A stretch of 8,239 nt of DNA from an uncultured Collinsella sp. (GTDB taxonomy: Bacteria; Actinomycetota; Coriobacteriia; Coriobacteriales; Coriobacteriaceae): the NCBI GenBank assembly GCA_900549215.1, contig URNJ01000072.1, positions 1 through 8,239 of the forward strand, read 5' to 3'. The notes beneath the pieces were generated by a model that saw only the letters and a program-made list of their open reading frames with translations, did not search any database and was not told the DNA's origin. Positions within the stretch are counted from its first letter, which is position 1. Every line of letters begins with the position of its first letter. This document shows, piece by piece, positions 1 to 5,813 of the stretch. A program made the translations under genes and the position numbers.

Positions 1-1549
1 CGTCCGCGCCGGCGAGCTTTGCCGCCGCGATGCACTCCTCGTCGGTGGCGTCCAGGTTGCCGTAACGGATGTTGTCCATCACGGTGCCGGTGAACAGGTT
101 CACGTCCTGCAGCACGACGCCCAGCGAGCGGCGCAGGTCTGCCTTGCGGATCTTGTTGACGTTGATGCCGTCGTAGCGAATCTTGCCATCGGCGATGTCA
201 TAGAAGCGGTTGATGAGATTGGTGATGGTCGTCTTGCCCGCACCGGTGGCGCCGACAAACGCGACCTTCTGGCCCGGCTTGGCAAACACGGACACGCCGT
301 GCAGCACCTCGTGGTCGGGCGTGTAGCCAAAGTCGACGTTGTCCATGACCAGGTCGCCGCGCAGCGGTACGTACTCGATCTCGCCGGTTGCGCGGTGCGG
401 ATGTTTCCATGCCCACATGCCGGTGTGGTGGTCGGCCTCCTCGAGCTGCCAGGTATCGGGGTTCACCTGCGCGTTGACGAGTGTTACGTAGCCTTCGTCG
501 GCTTCGGGCTCCTCGTCGATGAGTTCAAAGATGCGGTCGGCGCCGGCGAGGCCCATGACCACGGCGTTGATCTGCTGCGAGATCTGACCGATCTGTCCGC
601 AGAACTGCTTGGTCATGTTGAGGAACGGCACCACGACGGCGATGGACAGTGCCATGCCCGAGATGCTCAGGTTGGGCACGCCCAGCGCCAGGAAAATGCC
701 GCCGGCAAGGGCCACCAGCACGTAGAGCAGGTTGCCCAGATTCATAAGGATGGGCATGAGGATGTTGGCGTACATGTTGGCCTTCTGCGAGACCTCGAAG
801 AGCTTTTCATTGCGCTCGTCAAAATCGGCCTCGGCGGCAGACTCGTGGCAGAATGCCTTGACGACCTTCTGGCCGTTCATGACTTCCTCGATATGGCCCT
901 CGACCACGCCGAGCTCGGTCTGCTGCGCAATAAAGAAACGCGCGGAGTTGGAGCCGAGCAGCTTGGTCATAAAGGTCATAAAGGCGACACCGGCCACAAT
1001 GACCAGGCACATCCACACGCTGTAGTACAGCATGATAAAGAATACCGTGACGATGACGATGGTCGTCATGAGCAGGTTGGGCAGCGACTGGCTGATCATC
1101 TGGCGCAGCGTGTCGATATCGTTGGTGTAGTGGCTCATGATGTCGCCGCGCTGGTGCGTGTCGAAGTAGCGGATCGGCAGGTCCTGCATGCGGTTGAACA
1201 TCTTCTCGCGCAGTTTCTCCAGCGAGCCCTGCGTGACGATGGCCATGGCGCGGTTCCAGAACAGTGAGGACAGGATGCCGACGCCGTAGATGCAGGCGAG
1301 GGTGGTCACGAGCTGTGCGATCTTGGGCTGCGCGACTTCCCAATCGCCCGACTGCCACGAGTCGCTAATAATCTGCAGGGCGCTCTGAAGGAAGGTCGCG
1401 CCGATGGAGTTGATGATGGCGCAGAGCACCACGCCGGCGACGACGAGGGGCAAAAGCACGGGGTAGAAGCCAAAAAGCGTCTTGATGAGGCGCGACATGG
1501 TGCCGCCCTTGCGGTTGAGCGCGCGCTCGGCGGTCGTTGCCTTACTCAT
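1..1549 (-). CDS. ABC exporter half-transporter (TMD-NBD fusion), second subunit, C-terminus cut by window edge
   Basis: Probable ATP-driven multidrug or lipid exporter subunit in the cytoplasmic membrane, partner of the ABC gene just upstream. 516 residues are visible; the family is usually about 600-630, so the signature motif, Walker B and switch His lie outside the window. Seen: six likely membrane helices within residues 30-315; a TMD-NBD linker of about 50 residues (345-396, containing TGMWAWKHPH) longer than in most such proteins; a canonical Walker A, GATGAGKTT, with K439; and a Q-loop at Q481 (VLQDVNLFTG). The start at 1549 is chosen because an AAGGAGG Shine-Dalgarno sits 8 bases upstream. 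M18 is a weaker alternative. The start overlaps the upstream ABC stop by 8 bases, which indicates one transcript. The intact Walker A fits the half that carries the hydrolysing site; its Walker B must be read outside the window to confirm this. The substrate cannot be told from sequence. Confidence 0.93.
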   Translation of the reverse strand, partial: MSKATTAERALNRKGGTMSRLIKTLFGFYPVLLPLVVAGVVLCAIINSIGATFLQSALQIISDSWQSGDWEVAQPKIAQLVTTLACIYGVGILSSLFWNRAMAIVTQGSLEKLREKMFNRMQDLPIRYFDTHQRGDIMSHYTNDIDTLRQMISQSLPNLLMTTIVIVTVFFIMLYYSVWMCLVIVAGVAFMTFMTKLLGSNSARFFIAQQTELGVVEGHIEEVMNGQKVVKAFCHESAAEADFDERNEKLFEVSQKANMYANILMPILMNLGNLLYVLVALAGGIFLALGVPNLSISGMALSIAVVVPFLNMTKQFCGQIGQISQQINAVVMGLAGADRIFELIDEEPEADEGYVTLVNAQVNPDTWQLEEADHHTGMWAWKHPHRATGEIEYVPLRGDLVMDNVDFGYTPDHEVLHGVSVFAKPGQKVAFVGATGAGKTTITNLINRFYDIADGKIRYDGINVNKIRKADLRRSLGVVLQDVNLFTGTVMDNIRYGNLDATDEECIAAAKLAGAD

Positions 1550-3356
1550 GTGCCTCGCCTCCTTCCTGGGTCTGAGCTTGCGTTGCGGATGCCTCGGTGC
1601 CGGCCTCGACGGCCCCTTCGCCTTCGGCAGACATCTTGTTTTGCGAGTTAAAGGTCTCGCGATAGATCTCGCTCGTCTTGAGTAGCTCGTCATGGTTGCC
1701 GATTTGCGCGATGCGGCCACCCTCCATGACGATGATACGATCGGCATCCTGCACGGAGCTAATACGCTGGGCGATGATGAGCTTGGTCGTGTTGGGCAGA
1801 TAGCTTGCCAGCCCTGCGCGGATCTTGGCGTCGGTCTTGGTGTCGACGGCGCTGGTGGAGTCGTCCAGGATCAAGATCTTGGGGCGACGCAGCAGGGCAC
1901 GCGCAATGCACAGGCGCTGCTTCTGACCGCCGGAAACATTGGAGCCGCCCTGCTCGATCCAGGTGTCGTAGCCCTTGGGGAAGCCATCGACAAACTCGTC
2001 GGCGCAGGCCAGGTGCGCGGCCTCGCGGACCTCTTCGTCGGTGGCATTCGGATCGCCCCAGCGCAGGTTCTCGGCAATGGTGCCGCTAAACAGCACGTTT
2101 TTCTGCAGCACCATGGCGACCTGGTGGCGCAGTGCGTCCAGGTCGTAGTCGCGCACGTCCGTGCCGCCCACGCGCACGGTGCCCTCGGTGGCGTCGTACA
2201 GGCGGGCGATGAGGTTTACGAGCGTGGACTTGGCCGAGCCAGTGCCGCCGATGATGCCGATGGTCTCGCCGCTCTTAATGTGCAGGTCGATATCGTCGAG
2301 CGCCTGGCGCTTCGCATGCGCGGAATACTTAAAGCTCACGTGGTCAAAGTCGATGGAACCGTCGGCGACCTCGAGCACGGGCTCGGCGGGATCGGCGATC
2401 GTGGGCTCGGCGGCCAACACCTCGGTAATGCGGTGCGCCGATTCGTCGGCCATGGTCACCATGACAAAGATCATCGACAGCTGCATCAGGCTCATGAGGA
2501 CCTGGAAACCATAGGTAAAGATCGAGGAGAGCTGGCCCACGTCGAACAGCGTGCCCTGGCTCGTGATGATGAGCTTGGAGCCCAGGTAGATGATGACGAC
2601 AAACGCGCCGTTGACGCAGATGTTCATCATGGGGTTGTTAAAGGCCAGCAGCTTCTCGGCGCGGGTGAAGTCCATCTGGACGTCGCGTGCGGCGGTCGCG
2701 AACTTCTCCTTCTCAAAGTCTTCGCGCACATAGCTCTTGACCACGCGCATGCCGGTGACGTTTTCCTCGACGGACTCGTTAAGGGCGTCGTACTTATGGA
2801 ACACGCGCGAGAAGATGGGGCGCACCTTAAAGATGATAAAGAACAGTCCAAAGCCCAGCAGCGGAATGATGACCAGGTAGACCATGGCGACGCTGCCGCC
2901 CATGATAAACGCCATGGTAAAGGCGAAGATCAATACCAGCGGCGCGCGCACGGCGATACGGATGATCATCATAAAGGCCTGCTGCACGTTGTTGATGTCG
3001 GTGGTCAGGCGCGTGACGAGCGAGGAGCTCGAGAACTCATCGATGTTGGCAAAGCTGAACGTCTGGATCTTGTAGAACAGGTCGTGACGCAGGTTCTTGG
3101 CGAACCCGCAGCTCGCATGGCTGCAGGTGACGCCGGCCGCGGCGCCAAAAGCAAGTGACGTCAGCGCGATGAGCACCAAAAAGCCTGCAGTGGGAAGCAT
3201 CTCGGCTACGGTGGCGCCGTCTTTGATGGCGTCGATCAGGTTGGCGGTGATAAATGGAATCAGCATCTCGCAGAGCACCTCGCCAAGCACGAGCAACGGC
3301 GTGGCAACGGTGACTTTCATATAGTCGCGGATGCTGCCCATGAGGGTTTTAATCAT
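1542..3356 (-). CDS. ABC exporter half-transporter (TMD-NBD fusion), first subunit, degenerate ATPase site
   Basis: Membrane exporter subunit of 604 residues, full length for the family, with an N-terminal membrane domain (helices within about 14-310) and a C-terminal ATPase. Walker A is GGTGSAKST (370-378, K376), with Ala where the third Gly of GxxGxGK is usual. The Q-loop is Q418 and the signature VSGGQ is at 474-478. Walker B ends ILILD (494-498) followed by D499 instead of the catalytic Glu. The switch residue is Q530 (IIAQRISS) instead of His. Known for heterodimeric exporters such as LmrCD, BmrCD and TM287/288: one subunit carries such a degenerate site and the other hydrolyses ATP. I infer that this protein is the degenerate half and the next gene the active one. 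The last 35 or so residues are a Glu/Ala/Thr/Gln-rich tail with no clear fold. The start at 3356 has GGGAGG 6 bases upstream and overlaps the marR stop by 8 bases. The transported compound is unknown. Confidence 0.95.
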   Translation of the reverse strand: MIKTLMGSIRDYMKVTVATPLLVLGEVLCEMLIPFITANLIDAIKDGATVAEMLPTAGFLVLIALTSLAFGAAAGVTCSHASCGFAKNLRHDLFYKIQTFSFANIDEFSSSSLVTRLTTDINNVQQAFMMIIRIAVRAPLVLIFAFTMAFIMGGSVAMVYLVIIPLLGFGLFFIIFKVRPIFSRVFHKYDALNESVEENVTGMRVVKSYVREDFEKEKFATAARDVQMDFTRAEKLLAFNNPMMNICVNGAFVVIIYLGSKLIITSQGTLFDVGQLSSIFTYGFQVLMSLMQLSMIFVMVTMADESAHRITEVLAAEPTIADPAEPVLEVADGSIDFDHVSFKYSAHAKRQALDDIDLHIKSGETIGIIGGTGSAKSTLVNLIARLYDATEGTVRVGGTDVRDYDLDALRHQVAMVLQKNVLFSGTIAENLRWGDPNATDEEVREAAHLACADEFVDGFPKGYDTWIEQGGSNVSGGQKQRLCIARALLRRPKILILDDSTSAVDTKTDAKIRAGLASYLPNTTKLIIAQRISSVQDADRIIVMEGGRIAQIGNHDELLKTSEIYRETFNSQNKMSAEGEGAVEAGTEASATQAQTQEGGEAHE

Positions 3357-3852
3357 CCAGTTCCTCCCAGGTTACGCGGATTTTATCGAGCATTTCGGCG
3401 AGGTCCTCGCGTTCGTCGTGGGTGAGCGCGCTAAAGGCCTGTTTTCTAAAGCGGATGCGGGCCGCCTGGTCGATGCGGGCGTTTTCCCGGCCGGTTTCGG
3501 TCAGGCGAATGGTGAGTTGCCGTCGATCCTTGGGGTTACGGCTGCGTTCAATGAGGCCGTTGACCTCGAGCTTGGACAGGATTTCGGAAAGCGACCCCGG
3601 CTTGAGGTCAAAGTGCATGCCGAGTTCCTGCTGCGACATCTCGCCGCCGGGCTGTTTGGCCAGCAGGCAGATAATGGGCGCCTTGCCGGACACGCCTCCG
3701 CCATGAAAATGCATGTAATGGCCGCAAAAGCCCAGGCCGCTCAGGATGCGCTTGGCGAGTTTGTCTTCAGCGCTGACCGCTTCGGGTATGTCTACCGGTT
3801 GCGACGGGTCACCGCCGGGCTCATGCGGAAGGACGAGTGGTTCAACACACAT
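3349..3852 (-). CDS. MarR-family transcriptional regulator of the ABC exporter operon
   Basis: A 167-residue winged-helix regulator, first gene of the operon with the two ABC genes. Seen: a helix-turn-helix with the recognition helix around residues 84-100 (KPGSLSEILSKLEVNGL), then a typical MarR wing at 104-121 (NPKDRRQLTIRLTETG). Helical flanks fit the usual dimer interface. A short Cys/His-rich stretch before the DNA-binding domain (CGHYMHFHGGG, 43-53) could hold a metal or sense a ligand, but that is speculation. MarR proteins commonly repress adjacent efflux genes and lose DNA binding when a drug or phenolic ligand binds, so this one probably controls its own operon through the half-sites in the promoter. 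The start at 3852 has GAGGAG 12 bases upstream, longer than ideal, but an in-frame stop just upstream leaves no better choice. Its stop overlaps the next gene by 8 bases. Confidence 0.92.
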   Translation of the reverse strand: MCVEPLVLPHEPGGDPSQPVDIPEAVSAEDKLAKRILSGLGFCGHYMHFHGGGVSGKAPIICLLAKQPGGEMSQQELGMHFDLKPGSLSEILSKLEVNGLIERSRNPKDRRQLTIRLTETGRENARIDQAARIRFRKQAFSALTHDEREDLAEMLDKIRVTWEELDD

Positions 3853-3876
3853 ATCTAAGCTTCGCTCCTCTCTTTA

Positions 3877-3915
3877 GTTAGGTAGTGGAATTGTTTTGTG
3901 CCTAACCAATTTAGG
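3877..3915. promoter_or_regulatory. Probable MarR operator: three CCTAA/TTAGG half-sites at the promoter
   Basis: Plus-strand TTAGG (3878-3882), CCTAA (3901-3905) and TTAGG (3911-3915) form two inverted repeats that share the middle copy. CCTAA-N5-TTAGG covers the -10 box. GTTAGG-N18-CCTAAC (3877-3906) spans the likely transcription start and early leader. MarR dimers bind inverted repeats, and this position would block RNA polymerase. Assigning it to this regulator is inference from position. Confidence 0.5.
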
Positions 3916-3936
3916 AGCGTGAGAAATCAATGTCAA
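3908..3936 (-). promoter_or_regulatory. Sigma-70-type promoter of the marR-ABC-ABC operon
   Basis: On the minus strand a perfect -35 box TTGACA (3936-3931) is followed, after a 17-base spacer, by TAAATT (3913-3908), four of six to the -10 consensus. Transcription would start near 3900, giving marR a leader of about 48 bases. Confidence 0.65.
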
Positions 3937-3951
3937 GGTACCAAACTAGTG

Positions 3952-3979
3952 GTTACGCGGTTTTACCAAACCGCGTAAC
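3952..3979. repeat. Perfect 12-bp inverted repeat with 4-base loop in the divergent region
   Basis: GTTACGCGGTTT (3952-3963) pairs perfectly with AAACCGCGTAAC (3968-3979) around TACC. No T-run follows on either strand, so a terminator is unlikely. It lies just upstream of the marR -35 box and upstream of the kinase promoter region, so it may be an operator for a dimeric regulator or a dispersed repeat. A direct repeat TACCAAAC (3939-3946 and 3964-3971) overlaps its loop and right arm. Confidence 0.7.
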
Positions 3980-4007
3980 GGCTCGACGCTGCAAACGCTC
4001 CCTGCGC

Positions 4008-4013
4008 TACACT
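4008..4013 (+). promoter_or_regulatory. Weak candidate -10 box for the pyridoxal kinase gene
   Basis: TACACT matches four of six -10 positions and would start transcription near 4020, about 44 bases before the kinase ATG. No convincing -35 is present; the nearest match is TCGACG at 3983-3988 with a long 19-base spacer. Some promoter is needed here because the upstream gene is divergent. Confidence 0.3.
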
Positions 4014-4063
4014 TAGTCGCACTATGGCGCTGCTGCGCCGCGCCCGATCCAAGGGGGACACTC

Positions 4064-4888
4064 ATGAAGAACACTCAGCTGCTGCTGATTAACGATATGT
4101 GCGGCTACGGCAAGGTCGCGCTTTCCGCCATGCTGCCGGTGCTGTCGCACATGGGTTACCGTATCCACAATCTGCCGACGGCGCTGGTGTCCGATACACT
4201 CAACTATCCCAAGTTCTACATCCATGACACCACCGAGTACGTGCGCCAGAGCCTCGCCATCTGGGAGGATCTCGGCTTTGAGTTCGACGCCATCTCCACC
4301 GGCTTTATCGTGACCGAGGAAGAGACGCGCATTATTTCGGACTTCTGCCACCGTCGCGCGCAAAAGGGCACCAAGGTGTTCGTCGACCCCATCATGGGCG
4401 ACAACGGCAAGCTCTACGCCGGCGTGCCCGAGTCCACGATCGGCCTCATGCGCAGCCTGCTCGAGTGCGCCGACTATGCGGTGCCAAACTACACCGAGGC
4501 GTGCCTGCTCACCGATACGCCCATTGCCGAGCAAATCACGCCCGATAAGGGCCGCGCTCTTGTGGATGCCGTGCGTGCCTTGGGCGCCAAGTCGGTGGTC
4601 ATTACGAGCGCTGTGGTCGACGGTGCGAATGTCGTCATCGGTTACGACCATGTGGCGGGGGAGTACTTTACGATTCCCTTCGACCTGATCCCGGTCTACT
4701 TCCCGGGCACGGGCGACACGTTCTCGGCGGTGCTCGTCGGCCGCGTTATGGCAGGTTGGAGTCTGCAGCGCGCGACGAGCGATGCCATGCGCGTGGTAGC
4801 CGAGCTTATCGAGCGCAATGCCGACCAGGAGGATAAGTCCGCCGGCCTTCCCATCGAGGCCTGCCTGGATGTGATTGACCATGAGTAA
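4064..4888 (+). CDS. pdxY: Pyridoxal/pyridoxamine kinase (ribokinase superfamily)
   Basis: A 274-residue cytoplasmic kinase, full length for the PdxK/PdxY family, that uses ATP to phosphorylate the 5'-hydroxyl of pyridoxal, pyridoxamine or pyridoxine in the vitamin B6 salvage route to PLP. Seen: the N-terminal strand and substrate loop LLINDMCGYGKVAL (7-20); VDPIMGDNGKLY (107-118), where family members bind metal and phosphate; PNYTEACLL (141-149); and the C-terminal ribokinase signature FPGTGDTFSAV (213-223), whose D218 is the expected catalytic base. The start at 4064 is supported by AAGGGGG 6 bases upstream. The stop overlaps the next gene by 8 bases, so the two are co-translated. Family assignment is firm. 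PdxY versus PdxK naming, and the preferred B6 form, cannot be settled from sequence. Confidence 0.92.
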   Translation: MKNTQLLLINDMCGYGKVALSAMLPVLSHMGYRIHNLPTALVSDTLNYPKFYIHDTTEYVRQSLAIWEDLGFEFDAISTGFIVTEEETRIISDFCHRRAQKGTKVFVDPIMGDNGKLYAGVPESTIGLMRSLLECADYAVPNYTEACLLTDTPIAEQITPDKGRALVDAVRALGAKSVVITSAVVDGANVVIGYDHVAGEYFTIPFDLIPVYFPGTGDTFSAVLVGRVMAGWSLQRATSDAMRVVAELIERNADQEDKSAGLPIEACLDVIDHE

Positions 4889-5210
4889 CGCCGACGAGAG
4901 CGGCACCGAGGTAGCGGGCGAGAACAAGCCGCTCGGTGCCCCGCGCGGCAAGCGTCCGCGTATCCGCGTGAGTTGCGTGGACCAGCTGGGTGCGTGCCGC
5001 TGCCATCACGGGCACAAGCCGGGTGACGTCTTCGACTTCGACCGCGACCGCGGCAAGATGTGCGCCATGGCCTGCCATGTGGGCTTTCCCTATATCGACA
5101 TCCTGCGCTATGGCGGTACCGTGCCCGGCAACGAGCCCGGCACGGCAAAGTTCTGCTGTCCCGAGGTCGATACGTTGAACGTCTGGCTCGCCGAGATCGT
5201 CGACGAGTAG
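4881..5210 (+). CDS. Small cysteine-rich protein, TIGR04076 type, function unknown
   Basis: A 109-residue protein that I recognise as TIGR04076-like from its layout: a short strand (RIRVSCV, 27-33), a Cys/His cluster CRCHHGHKPGD (39-49), an FDF strand, C61 and C65 before a helix, FPYIDILRYGG (69-79), and FCCPE (91-95). The first 25 residues are a polar, probably disordered extension not typical of the family. Seven cysteines (32, 39, 41, 61, 65, 92, 93) and H42, H43, H45 could bind metal, but no role is established for the family as far as I know. It has no signal peptide or membrane helix. The ATG at 4881 is preferred over the in-frame TTG at 4875. It overlaps the kinase stop through ATGAGTAA, and no strong Shine-Dalgarno is seen, so translation probably depends on ribosomes finishing the kinase. 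The coupling suggests a link with B6 salvage, which is only inference. Confidence 0.83.
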   Translation: MSNADESGTEVAGENKPLGAPRGKRPRIRVSCVDQLGACRCHHGHKPGDVFDFDRDRGKMCAMACHVGFPYIDILRYGGTVPGNEPGTAKFCCPEVDTLNVWLAEIVDE

Positions 5211-5212
5211 TT

Positions 5213-5282
5213 GAGCGTGGATTTTCTCCCGTTTAGAGCGCGCTTGAACGCTCAAAGTGGGAGATCATCCACGCTCGTTTTA
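5213..5282 (+). terminator. Nested stem-loop terminator after the kinase/TIGR04076 pair
   Basis: Two 18-base arms (5213-5230 and 5259-5276) pair with only two mismatches (GAGCGTGGAT and CTCCC are perfect blocks) and are followed by GTTTTA. The loop holds a second hairpin, GAGCG (5236-5240) with CGCTC (5249-5253), flanked by TTT/AAA. It lies 2 bases after the TIGR04076 stop and between convergent genes. The minus-strand side has no T-run, so termination of the phosphatase transcript here is less sure. It is larger than a usual terminator and may also be a dispersed repeat. Confidence 0.7.
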
Positions 5283-5321
5283 TGCCGATGGCGTGGCACG
5301 TGCGTCCGCGTGCTCGCTTGC

Positions 5322-5768
5322 CTATAACTGCTCGAGCATGGCCGTGCAGCCGGCGAGCACATCGCGGTAGGTGGCATCGAAGTTGCCGGTGTACCAGGGA
5401 TCGGCCACGTCGCCGGGGCGATCGGTCCAATCGAGCAGGCGCGAGATCTTGCCATCGGGGTCGCTGCCAAAAATGCGACGCAGACCTCGCGCGTTCTCGG
5501 CATCCATATAGACAATGTGGTCCCAGTTACCATACTCTGCGCGACGCACCTGGCGGGCGCGGTGCGCAACGACGGGAATCCCGACTTCACGCAGCTTGGC
5601 AACGGTGCCACGATGCGGCGGATTGCCGATCTCCTCGGTCGACGTTGCAGCGGAATCAATGACAAACTCCGCCTCGCGTCCAGCGCGGCGCACCAGCTCG
5701 GTAAACACCGACTCAGCCATCGTCGAGCGGCAGATATTCCCATGGCAGATAAACAGTACACGTTGCAT
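5322..5768 (-). CDS. Low-molecular-weight protein tyrosine phosphatase
   Basis: A 148-residue cytoplasmic enzyme, normal length for the LMW-PTP family, which hydrolyses phosphotyrosine through a cysteinyl-phosphate intermediate. Seen: the catalytic P-loop CHGNICRS at residues 8-15 (C8 nucleophile, R14 phosphate-binding, the CX5R pattern) directly after the first strand, and the general-acid motif D123-P124 in VADPWYTGNF near the C-terminus. The start at 5768 puts the P-loop at its usual place and has AAAGGA about 9 bases upstream; a longer in-frame extension to 5813 adds no family sequence. The gene lies 45 bases after the MFS gene on the same strand with no promoter or terminator seen between, so the two are probably one operon. 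Bacterial homologues control tyrosine kinases of capsule synthesis or act outside the cell, but no such partner is in this window, so its target is unknown. Confidence 0.93.
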   Translation of the reverse strand: MQRVLFICHGNICRSTMAESVFTELVRRAGREAEFVIDSAATSTEEIGNPPHRGTVAKLREVGIPVVAHRARQVRRAEYGNWDHIVYMDAENARGLRRIFGSDPDGKISRLLDWTDRPGDVADPWYTGNFDATYRDVLAGCTAMLEQL

Positions 5769-5813
5769 ATGCGGTTTCCTTTCGATCGCCATCATCGAGC
5801 TCGAGTATCGCAT

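Noticed and set aside
299..1267. 322-residue plus-strand open frame antisense to the second ABC gene
   Set aside because: Shadow frame of GC-rich coding sequence. The His/Asp/Val-rich product has no family features, and the minus-strand ABC protein explains the region.
1692..3158. 488-residue plus-strand open frame antisense to the first ABC gene
   Set aside because: Same codon-bias effect. It is low-complexity Asp/His/Gly-rich and lies entirely within a well-supported ABC gene.
3952..3979. The divergent-region palindrome as a terminator
   Set aside because: No T-run on either side, and no gene ends there.
4023..4091. Short upstream frame (22 codons from ATG 4023) overlapping the kinase start, a possible leader peptide
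   Set aside because: It has no ribosome site and no attenuator hairpin, and its product is unremarkable. It could only be translated leaderless from a weak predicted promoter.
4022..4951. 309-residue minus-strand open frame antisense to the kinase
   Set aside because: Shadow of the kinase, whose ribokinase motifs are unmistakable.
5769..5813. N-terminal extension of the phosphatase to 5813
   Set aside because: LMW-PTPs place the catalytic Cys about 8 residues from the start. The ATG at 5768 fits this and has a ribosome site.
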